Shown: one piece after another, positions 13,801 to 25,800 of the stretch
Numbering within the stretch: position 1 is the stretch's first letter
Layout: every line of letters begins with the position of its first letter
Source of the DNA: Mytilisepta virgata
Taxonomy: Eukaryota; Mollusca; Bivalvia; Mytilida; Mytilidae
Assembly (NCBI GenBank): GCA_028015205.1
Contig: CM051511.1
Span: 5,704,001 to 5,768,000 of the forward strand
Reading direction: 5' to 3'
DNA: 64,000 nt
The notes under the pieces: model-generated
Database searches by the model: none
Seen by the model: only the letters and a program-made list of their open reading frames with translations
What the model was told of the DNA's origin: nothing
Program-made: the position numbers and the translations under genes

Positions 13801-16800
13801 GTTCTACTGGTGACCTTTCTGGTGATGAGGCAATTTCAGGAGAGGATGAAGGTCCTTCTCCTCCTTTGTCACACAGAGAATTGTTGAGGTCTAGAGTTTA
13901 CGCTATTAGGCGTGAACTCTCTCAGATTCCTATGTCTTCTCCTCCTCGTCAGGTTTTGGCACCTTCAGATTTCATGTCTTGTTCTGGGCTAGTTAAGGAT
14001 AAACCTAAAGGGTATAAATCCTTTCCAGAATCTGGTCACACGAAATCTTCCCTTGACTTTGTTAATGAGTCTATTGGAGAGTTTCATTCAAGCAAGGGTT
14101 CTGGGAATAAGTTTAATGGCTTTGGTCCTACTACTTTTCCTGTGTCTAAAGTAAAAGTTAAGGATTTTGCCATCCATGATTCCTCTCTGGGTAAAGGTTA
14201 TCCTTCTTGCGACAGGGCTTATTCTTCCTTGTTGGGTACTAAACCTGTAGAAGGTCTTACCCTTAACCAGTCCCTTTGGTCTAAGTCGGAGGGTAATCTT
14301 CGATTAGCTTCGAGTATTCTTGGCACAGCAGAGCATTTTCTGGCTGCTGCTGGTTCCTTAATGAAGGACAAGGGTGAAGGTTTTGATGAGCTCAAGACTT
14401 TTCTTCTTCAGGTTGATCAAAGTCTTGGTTCTACTCAACTGCTGTTGATGGGTACCTTGGCTAATTTCTCTATGTCTAAACGACAGGAGATTTTAGACAA
14501 GACCTCTTTGTCTGAACACCTTAAGGAGTCTCTATTATTCTCTCCTTTGGTGAAGGATAAACTGTTTGGTTTTCCTATCAGCAAGCTCCAGGAAGAGGTG
14601 AACAAAGGTCCTCAGAACGTTAAGGTGAACGTTCAGGTTTCGGGTAATCAGAGGAAAGTCACGTCTGTAACTACCTCCTCTCATTCTAGTTCTGTTAACA
14701 AGAGAGGTTCTAACACTGCTGGTCAAAAAAGGCGTTCTGGCACTTTTAAATCTACTCCTGCTTCTGGTAAAAAAGCTAAAGTGGAGAAAGGTAATAAGTC
14801 TGGAAAATGATGGTCTTTCCCCTCTGTCAGTACAGATTCCCACAGAGGAGGAGTTCCCTGCACCTCTTCCTCATGTTCCAGTGGGAGGCAGATTAACCCA
14901 TTTCCTAGACCAGTGGAAACTGGTCACTTCAGACAAATGGGTTCTCTCTGTACTGCGGAGGGGTCTGGAACTTCAGTTTCAAGAGTTCCCACCTTTATCG
15001 TCAGTTCCTCTCAGTCTTTCTTTGACAAGGGATCCTCACAGAAATCTTCTTCTGGAAGAGGAAATTCTTACTCTTCTTCAGAAGGGTGCTATAGAGGAAG
15101 TGAGTCTTCCTCTTTCTCCAGGATTTTATTCCCGTCTGTTTTTAGTTCCGAAAAAGAATGGGAAAATGAGGCCAGTGATAGACCTGTCTGTACTGAACAG
15201 ACATTTGATTGTCCCTCATTTCAAGATGGTCCATCAGGGGCTCCATTCAGCCAGGGATGTGGACTACTTCTTTGGACCTCACAGATGCTTATTTCCATAT
15301 TCCTATAGCTCCTTCTTTCCGGAAGTTTCTAAGGTTTGCCTGGAAAGAGAAGGTTTATGCTTTCAAAGCAATGCCTTTTGGCCTGTCTACTGCCCCTCTA
15401 GTTTTCACCAGAGTGTTTCAGGCAGTGGTCTCTCATCTTCACAGTCAATCGATCCTAATTCATTCTTATCTGGACGACTCGCTTCTGAAGAACAGCTCGG
15501 CTTCTCTTCTGAAAGTTCATACTCGGCAAACCATCAGTTTGATTCTCAAGTTGGGTTTCCTTATTTCCTGGAAGAAGTCGGAGATTTCCCCCAGTCAGAA
15601 TTTCATCTTTTTGGGGGAACATTACAGGACGGATTTGGGCCTAGTTTTTCCTCCAGAGGAGAAAGTTCTAGCTCTAAGTCTTCGGATCAACACTTTTCTT
15701 CAAGTGTCGTCTGTTCCAGCTCGTCAGTTTCTTCAACTGATCGGGTTCCTGATTTCTCTCATGGATGTGGTACCTCTGGGTCGACTTCATATCCGTCCCA
15801 TTCAGTGGTATCTGAAGGAATTTTGGCACCCAGTTTCTCAACTCTGGGATGCCTCAATTCCAGTTTTTCCGAGACTATTCCCTCATCTACTTTGGTGGTC
15901 TCAGAGGTGGAACCTGTTAAGAGGTCTACCTCTAGAACCCCCTGTTCCTTCTCTGACTCTGTTTACGGATGCATCAATGACAGGTTGGGGGGGATATTTA
16001 GAGGGAAGGACGATCTCGGGTCAGTGGAACTCCTCCCATCTAGGTCTACATATCAATGTGTTAGAGATGACAGCAGTTCTTTTGTCCTTGAGACATTTTC
16101 AAGAATGCATTCAAGGTCAATCTCTACTGATAGCATCAGACAACACCACAGTGGTAGCTTATCTCCAGAATCAAGGGGGAACTCACTCTTTTTCCCTTTA
16201 TCTTCTGGCAAAGGAGATTCTCCTCCTCTGCAACAGTCTTCAGACAGTAGTCTCAGTAAGACATGTTCCAGGGGATCAGAACATTTTGGCGGATGCTCTC
16301 TCGCGCAACTGTGTCCCAGTGAACACAGAATGGGAATTGCATCCCTCAGTTTTTCAGGCGATAGTGTCGAGATGGGATCGCCCTCTGATAGACTTGTTCG
16401 CAACCAGTCTGAACTGCAAACTGGAGACTTTTGTTTCCCCTGTTCCAGATCAGAAGGCATGGGCGGTAGATGCACTGAGCATATCTTGGAAAGGGATGTT
16501 CAATTACATCTTCCCCCCTTTTCGTCTCCTCACTCAAATTCTGTTCAAGATTCGTCAAGATGCTTGCAAGACCATTCTTATAGCTCCTGCTTGGCCAAGA
16601 CAGTCTTGGTTTCCAGAGCTCCTTCTACTGTCTTGCGCAAGACCTCTTCTTCTTCCTTTAAGAAAAGATCTTCTCTCTCAATTCAAAGGAAGAAAAGTGC
16701 ATCAGAATCTCGAAAAGCTTCATCTTCACGCTTGGTTACTGTCAGGAGATCCATTAGTCAGAAAGGATTTTCTGAAAGAGCAACCAATCGCATGTGCAGA

Positions 16801-19800
16801 TCAGTTAGACAGTCAACAGGACTTGTCTATGACTCCAAATGGTCAATCTTCTCTTCTTGGTGTGTGTCAGAACAGATTGATCCTCTCAGAATCTCTGTTC
16901 AGCAGTTAGCAGATTTCTTCGTTTTCCTTTTTGAAGAGAAAAATTATTCTCCTTCCACTATAAAGGGATATAGATCTGCCATTGCTCGGACTATACACCT
17001 TTCTGGAGGTCCTGATTTCGGTCAAGATGAGTTTTTATCTATGTTGATTAAAAACTTTTCTATTGAACGTCCAAGACAAAGGCGCCTTGTTCCTTCTTGG
17101 GATTTGGGTTTAGTTCTCAAGTCGTTACAGTTGTCTCCTTACGTTCCTTTGGACAGCATTTCTTTGAAGTTTTTGTCATATAAATGCTGTTTTTTATTGG
17201 CTTTGGCTACGGGTCGGAGAAGAAGTGAACTCCATGCTCTCTCTATTTCCGACTCTTGTCTTCGCTTTTCAGCCGACAAGTCCTCAGTTACTCTTTTAAC
17301 TGATCCAGCTTTTTTAGCTAAAAATCAGTTGAGCGATAAGGGTTCTGGCTTGATCGTAGTGCCTGCTCTTCCTTCTCAGTTTTCCAGAAGTCTTTGTCCC
17401 GTTCATATACTGGAGGTTTATTTGAAACGCTCTTCTAGTATTAGGGACAAAGATTCCCTTAGACTGTTTGTGCCTACCAAAAGACATCTCAGCTAAATCT
17501 GTTTCTAGTTGGGTGTGTAATACTGTCCTTCAGGCTTACAAATCTGAAGGTATTCCCTTAAGGAAAGATCAGGTTAAAGCTCATGAAGTTAGGGCTGTTG
17601 CCTCTTCCTGGAGTATTTTCAATTCTGCCTCTTTATCAGAGATCTTGTCAGCAGGTTTCTGGAGGTCTGAAAATACTTTTTTCTATCATTACCTTCGGTC
17701 TATGCAACAGCATTCTGATAACCTCTATGCCTTGGGGCCTCTAGTTTCGGCGCAAAAAGTTGTTTTCCCTCCTGTGGATTCCCAGTAGTCTGTAGGGGGA
17801 TTCAGCGCTTCGTCACATTCTGTTATCTAAATTTGTGATGGTAACGTATTTATTTCTATAAAAATGTAAATTTTAGAATTAAATTTTAGTTTTGTTAAAT
17901 AAATACTTACCATCACAAATGTGAGGTCCCTCCCACCTCCCCTTCATCCCCCCTTTTTTGGTCTGCTTGTTTGGATTAAAAAAGATGTAGATTTGGCGCA
18001 CAGGTGCGTCAGAGGTTATCAGTTTTCTTTTGTCTGGTTTCCGGTTCATGTAAGCCGCTTGTACCTGTTATCTAAATTTGTGATGGTAAGTATTTATTTA
18101 ACAAAACTAAAATTTAATTCTAAAATTTACATTTTAAAGTATCAACCTCAGGCTAGTATCAAAATACTAGCAACTGAGCAATATGCCTAATGAACTTGAG
18201 TAAATAACCCATGTGATACAAAAATCAAGAGAATAATGCTGTTCAGTGGAAACCTTAAAAGTTTAAGACTTGTGTACCTGTCTGACCACTTGTCAGTTTT
18301 GTTATTTTTGACAATAAAATGTGTTGATAGTAACTGATGATCAACAATCACGAAACATGAATTAATGGATTGTAACTACTGGATTATTAGAAATTTATTA
18401 CAAAAAAAATAAAATGTGAGTTTTAATTATTGCAAATTTTATTACATCACATTTTTTGCAGTGATTAACAAATGCATTTATTTCTAAATTTAGAGAATTT
18501 CCCTTCGAGATACTGATCATGAGCCAGAATAAACTTACTCTAGCTGAATGACCTCATTTGCTAACGATATCTTCTCTTTTTTACCTACAATGTAATATGT
18601 AAAACACGTATATATACATTTAGATTACAATTATTAAGTGTATCCCTTTTTTAAAGAAAACAATTTACTTTTCCATAACATTTTTGTTAATTTTGAAACG
18701 ATATCACAAAAACTGGTTGCTATCATAAAAACATAAATATTATGTGATATTCTTATAAGTCCTCCTTCATAAAAAAATAGTTCCCAATTTTTTATCTTTG
18801 TGAAAACAAATTTGATACAATCTTCACTAAAATATGAAACAGACTGTATAAGAAATAAAGATATCTTTCAGTCAGTACAATGTATGTAGTAAAGATATGA
18901 TTGATTTAAACCAGTGTTATAGGTTGACTTGAAACAAGGATATGTAAGAATACAGGATCAATAAAATCTCTGTTCTTTTCTTTGAATTTTTGTCGTGTGC
19001 ATATGCAAATTGTGATTAAAAAATTAAAAATCTCTTAGCTACTTGTTGCATGGGACATTATACAAATACATACAAAAATTAGATCTGACAGTCTAATTTT
19101 AATACAACATCAAATATCAATAAGTCTGGATAAAACTGCCATTTACTATTGTAATAGGACTTACCCCATTCATAATCAAACAATGTAAATGTATGGTTGA
19201 TGGTGTTTATACCATAACTTAGGGTATATTCACAGGGGTCTAGTAGGAAAAATGGCTTTAATGTCAGTCCTAGATATGGTATCACAGCACAACACTCAAT
19301 TCCTGTACAGGTTTCAGTAAAATGGCAATTCATCATATCTTCTATGTTTGGTAGATTGAAAATACTTAGCGGACATTCTGGAAAAAAAATTAATATCTAA
19401 ATCATTTTCTGTAAGAAAAATTGTAGTCTAGCCTTTTACAGGTTTTAAAAGAGGTAAAGAAAAAGAGTCATTTAAATGAATGTGATGGCTTTTGCACAAG
19501 ACTTGAACATTTCATTTCAGACAACAATTTCAATCACTTACTTCAATTATCCATATCTCAAAATTTAATAGGCAAACCTCTGAGCTACCCATCCTGATTT
19601 TACAAGAAAGTATTTATTTAACATGAAATTTTGATTCATTTTTTAAAATGAATTACCATTATTCCACCCTTGCACAGCTGGACTGAATGGTTTTCTCCTT
19701 TTGTCACACTTTGGTCCACTGAAAAATTCCTCTAGTCCTAATCTTTCTACAATAAACTGGACAGCTCCCTCTTTAAGACCTTCTTTCAACTCTAGGCCAA

Positions 19801-22800
19801 AATTTTGGGCAATTTCGGACATTGAAAAATCTGAAATAATATTATGATTCTTGTAATGAAAACTTGAATCAAGCGGTTAAAAATAACTGTTCATTCATTT
19901 ATTCTTGTGGTTTGGTGAAAACTCATTGTTTTGGAAATAACTTGATGTTGTCAATGAATTATAACATAAGAATTTTGTTATATATCAAAATCTGTGTATT
20001 GTCTTTAGATTTTTACATGATTTTTAAAATTGAAGTATATTCCAGACCTACAAAGAAAATGTTAAAAAAGTGTACTATGAAAAAAATACTGGATGTACTT
20101 TATGTAATTACAATTCTACAGTGGATAAAAATTCAACATGTGCAAAGATTACTTTTAAGCATATCTGTGAAGTTTTTAGAGCAAGCTGGGATCTCCTGGT
20201 GAGGCAGGATATGTAGTCCATCGTCAGGTATACAAAGAGGTGAATCACCAAGTGAGAAACAGATTGTCACTTTTACATCAACGACAAATCCTAGTCCATT
20301 ACCCATCTTGTCAATAGAGTAGCTGTAAACAAAGTACAAAATCATTTACAATATAACATGATCATTTTACTTAATTTTTCCAAACAAATATTATAAAATA
20401 AATACACAGTACAATTATGGCAAAGGAAGTTGACAATGTGTAACTGTAACATTAGAAACTTACTTCACCAGTATTCCTTGTTTTAAATGATAAGGTTGGG
20501 TCTATTTAACAGGTTTTTTCCCCCTCCTCCCATTACTTGGACATTTCTGCAATGCTCAGCTAGGAGGTTAAAAATAATTCAATCCCCACAGGAGATCAAA
20601 TTGTCTTTTGCAATATCCTGAAGCTTTTCTCTGTTTTTGGAATTCTGAACGGAAATAGACAGGTGTTGTAATGTTGCTAGCAAATGGCTGTCATCAAGAA
20701 CCATATTTTCTGTTTGAAAAATTTATTTTTGTAATGATGGGAGAAATAAATTCTCCTTCCATTCACTCTCTATATACATGTATAAGTTTTGAATTTTAAG
20801 AGGGTGGAACAGGTTTAATTTCGAACTGAGAAAAATACATGGTTTAGGCCAAATTTTTTTTGTTCATCGTGAACGACATTTTATATCTTGTTCACGTGTG
20901 TCCATATCCCCCCCTGTAACATCCTCCCTAAAATGTTATAAATACATGCATGTTAAAAATCTAAAATTTAACAAACGATTTCAAGTGTAGAAATATCATA
21001 AGTCATTTACAACACAAGGAGAATCTATATTTGCTTTGCTTTCCCACATCTAATCAATACTCCATTCCCCTTGTAGTATTTCATTCTATACCAGCTACTA
21101 TTAACTTACTTGATCTTGACTGGTGGATTTTCTCCTTTCCCTATTGCTAGTACTCCTGGAGTTCCTATAAAATTTGAGAAAAAAATAAATACAGTCAAAC
21201 CTGCTTTTAACGGCCACAATTGGGACAAAGGTAAAGTGGCCGCATAAGACAGGTGACCGTTTAATCGAGTTTTACACTGAGCGGCAATTCCGTATTTTGC
21301 TTTCCGGTCCGGAACGATCAAGATATTATCGTTGTCTAACATACAAATATGGCGGTTCAACTGAGATAAAACGATGTTTTTTTCCACAATCGAACGTAAA
21401 TGAACGATGAGATTGATAATTTGAATGATAATTAAGCTATGCCATTAATTAAAGATGATTTGGAAGTCAATTAACGATGATTTTAACATTTATAGAAAGG
21501 TAAATGACCGCTTAATTTAGGTAAATTTCAAGCTTGGGTACCATTTGTTGTGACCGCTGGCCGCGTAAGACAGGTGACCGCTTATTCGAGTTAAATTAAC
21601 ACGTAAAACTATTTGGGCGGACTCCAGGACGACCGCTGAAGGCAGGTGGCTGCTTAATTGAGGTGACCGTTAGGGCAGGTTTGACTGTACTAGAAAAGGA
21701 CAAAGTTATGAATGTCAAATTAATTTCATAATAGATTAACTGGAGATACCAAATAAAAAAACATTATTGCACACATACATGTACATGTAGTTAGTCAACA
21801 TAAAGAAAATCTCAATTGCTTTTTGTGTTTTGTGTTTATATGATAAATATTAACTATGAAAATGGTGAATAATCTTTTTCAACATATATTATTTGAATAT
21901 CAAACTTCAAGATGTTATCATATATCATTCCAATCCAAACAAAATTCAAAATAATAAATACAAAACTGATACAACACTTTCTGATACCCTTGATTCATCT
22001 GTATTTGCATCCATATTAGATATCAATTATCACTAAAATAATAAATTCTATTTCAATAAATTTTCAATTTATGAAATGTTATTAAGAAAAACGTAGCAAT
22101 AGAATATCACTTAATGATAATATTCCTACCCCAGTCATAGTTCAGTAATATTGATTTATGTCGGAAAGGACCAAAAGCAACATCGATTTCAAAATCACAA
22201 GGACTCATTTTGAACCAGAAAGGAATGCTGTATTTGACTTCAGAATTTCCAAATGGTAACTTAAACGAGAAATCCAAACAACACTGGAGACCAAAACAGT
22301 TTTCAGGCATCTGACATCGTAACATTCTGCTGATGGATGATGGTAGATATTTCTGTGGATTAATGTCTAATGGACAATCTGTAAAATAAAATAATTATCA
22401 TATTGAGGCATTATTCAAACGCTGTTAGATCACACACATTACTTTTCAGTTAATGAAAAATAAACAATATTCTATACAAAAAAGTATTGAAATACACATT
22501 GTTGAAACTATAAAATTTGTTCATCTAGTACCCCTGGATTTTGTTCATATAAATCATACTTCAATCAATGCTACAAAATTAAGTGTATTAAAGCAAGATG
22601 TACTGTGGGCCATTAATTACTAGTGAAAACCCCACAGTCTTCAAGCAGGAAGTTGATGTTGCCTAAGTCCGAATCCCACGATATGGCATACCTATAGAAG
22701 GGTTGCGACAAAATATCAAGTGGCTGTGATGAGTAGTTTTAGAGAAAGGCGAGACGAAAAATCTTGTAATAGACAGACGCATGGACAGATCCACAAGGGT

Positions 22801-25800
22801 AAAACAGTATACCCCCCCCTCTCCTTTGGTTCCGAATCATTGTCCAGATTTTTATGACTAGTTGAAAAAGTAAGTAATTTTTTTAGTGATTAAACAATTC
22901 CTTATTTTTATTGGGACTACTGAAGAATATGATTTTTTTGTGTGGTATTTTAATTAGATTTTACTAAATGTATAATAACCCATGTCCTCTAAACTAGAGG
23001 CTCCCAGGAACCTGTATCGCTCACCTGGACTATGTTCATCCTGACTGTCGGCCTTGAACATTGTTGTCAAGCCAACTGGTTCATTGGTTTCCAACAAGAA
23101 GAACTTCACAGATTTTTCCCATTAGGTCCTATGTTAAATTATGTTCGGCTTTGGTGGCCATTTTGGATGGTGGACGGGGTCATCGGACATATTTCTGAAA
23201 GAGGACTACCTAAAGACCATTGCTGCTAACTTTTGTTCCAATTGGCTAAGTGGTTTCAGACAAGAAGATCTTTAAGTAAATTTCTGATAGGGTCCTATGT
23301 TAAACCATATTGGGTTCTGGTGGCCATCTTCGATGACGGGCCGGGTCACTGGATATACTTCTGAAAGATGACCACGTAAGGACCATTGCTGTTTAGTTTT
23401 GTTCCAATTGGCCAAGTAATTTTAGACAAGAAGATCTTTAAGTAAATTTCCCATAGGGTCCTATGTTGAACTATGTTTGGCTTTGGCAGCCATTTTGGAT
23501 GGTGGATGGGACATCGGATATAATTCTGAAAGAGGACCACCTAAGGACCATTGCTGCTAAGTTTTGTTCCAATTTGCCAATTGATTTCAGACAATAAGAT
23601 CTTTAATTAAATTCCCCATAGGGTCCTATGTTAAACCAAGTTCGGCTCAGGCGGCCATTTTGGATGACGGGCCGGGTCATCGGATAAAATTCTGAAAGAG
23701 GATCACCTAAGGATCATTGCTGCCAAGTATTGTTTCAATTGGCCAAGTGGTTTCAGCGAAGAAGATCTTTAATTAAATTCCCCAGAGGGTCCTATGTTAA
23801 ACTATGTTTGGCTCTGGCAGCCATCTTGGATGACGGGTAGGGTCATTGGATACAATTCTGAAAGAGAACCACCTAAGGACCATTTCTGCTTAGTATTGTT
23901 CAAATTGGCCAAGTAGTTTCAGACAAGAAAATCTTTAAGTAAATTTCCCATAGAGTCCTATGTTGAACTATGTGCGGCTCTAGCGGCCATGTTGGATGAC
24001 GGGCCAGGTCATCGGATAAAATTCTGAAACAGGACAAACTAAGGACCGCTGCTGCCAAGTTCTGTTCAAATTGGCCCAGTGGTTTCAGAGAAGATCTCTA
24101 AAGGAAAGTTTACGACGACAACGACGGACAACGACTGATGCCAGAAGCCAAGTGATGGCAATAGCTCATATGGCCTGTTAGGCCAGGTGAGCTAATAATG
24201 CATTATAATTATTTCAGACTTTTATGACTAGTTACTTTATTCCGAAACTTTTTGCCTAGTTACTTTTATTCCAGAACTTTGTAACTAGCCACTTTATTGA
24301 GGAATGGTTAAATTAGTACAGAACTTTTTGACTAGTCGATTTATTCCGGCACATTGTGATTAACTACTTAACAATAATGCAATAATTTTTTTTTATTCAT
24401 TAAAGTCCATGCGATGTACTCATCAGTTTGACTGCAATTTTGAATATTGTTGTATACTGAACAATACAAATAATTCAACACTAAACCTTCTTAAATTTGA
24501 AGACCCACAATTTGTTTAACTCTAAATGAAATATTTGACATTAAGGTATCCGGACCATAAATGACCACGTGATTATTCAAAATTTCCCGGATATTCCATA
24601 CAACGCAATTGAAATGACCTCGGTAATTATCGGCAAAGTTCGGAAATGCCAATATAACTAACTTATTTTTACAGACTCTGCATATAAGCAACAAAGTGGG
24701 TTTCAACTTGAAAAAATATATATACAAAATTGTAGCTTTAAATTGTTTGGTTCAGCCATTCAAGGTCAAAAAGAGATACAATATTCGATCATGATATATT
24801 ATGGTCCGGATACCTTAAATGCAGCATAAAATATATAACCCTGTTTTTGACCCAACAATACAAAATGATGCCTTTTATTTTTTCTGTTCCTTTATATTCG
24901 ATGTTTTTTAAAAACAAAAATTTATTTAAAAATGTTATAAAAAAGGAACTTTTCAACTAGTTTATAGATTCCTTTTCATCTGGAACTTTTCAACTACAAC
25001 AGGAACTTTTTGACTAATTGAAAAGTTTCTCCAGTATGTAATAACTAGTTATTTTTGACCCACCAGAACTTTATATGCCCGGAACAAATGAGCGCTTAAA
25101 ATTACATATATATCAGGTCCCAGTTTTAAAAACATTCCTATGATCACAACTGAGACTGGATCCAGGACAACAATAGAATAAAGACACAGAAATAAGATCA
25201 CAGTTATGTAACCTAGGTTATTTTATAGTTTGTCAGATATAAGTTTGTGGTTCAACTGCACCAATAAAATTCATGGAATCCAATGAATTATTATTTTCAT
25301 GAGGTTGAGATGTAATAGATAAACTGATTATTCACCTTTTGGACCCTCAGGCACACTGCACTGTCCTTTCTGAAATATTTTCTGAAAATAAAAAGTTTAT
25401 GTCAATAAAAACATTTTATTTGGAAAATACAACAGCAGAAATATAAATGCATTACATTTTGTACTCTACTTGATATATTTATCTAAAAAGAATCATTATA
25501 AGTTATTGGAAATGGAATAATACATGCTTTATTCTTAAGTCATTCCTCCACTGCCTTTTACTTTTGTATTTCTTGTTGAAAAAATTCAAGGGGCAATGAC
25601 TTCTAACAGGATTAACATAATGTTTCCACCAAGGACAGAAAAGGAATACCTCCAGTCCTATATCTTTAAGTATCAAATCAAATGCTTCTCCTGTCAATTT
25701 TCCTCCTAGTGCACTAATTAATCCTTCAAATGAACCACCTCCTGTAATTGATAAAACTCAATAGTTTACAAATCTATTATCTACATGTATATACATGTAT

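Larger units (their letters stand above)
12821..18135 (+). mobile_element. DIRS-type tyrosine-recombinase retrotransposon (about 5.3 kb)
   Basis: The element has inverted terminal repeats of about 112 bp (12840-12951 and 17977-18089), asymmetric outer ends, a gag-like frame, RT/RNase H with a methyltransferase-like region, a tyrosine recombinase frame, and an internal complementary region at 17820-17920. No integrase or long direct repeats are seen. This is the DIRS1 architecture, in which replication is thought to pass through a circle resolved by the recombinase. It lies antisense to the host gene in the intron between B and C of unit 4. Two frame breaks (about 15,230 and 17,470-17,490) suggest this copy is no longer autonomous. 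No target-site duplication is evident, as expected for recombinase elements. Confidence 0.9.

Noticed and set aside
14881..17496. An 871-codon open frame through the middle of the DIRS element
   Set aside because: Only its two ends are real coding (RT fingers and recombinase). From about 15,240 to 16,790 the true protein is in the next frame, as shown by YLDD and the RNase H motifs; the Ser-rich translation there is a shadow.
23032..23540. Frames of about 65 codons in the 23 kb repeats (both strands)
   Set aside because: They recur with the 166 bp unit and differ only by the unit's base changes; they are not genes.
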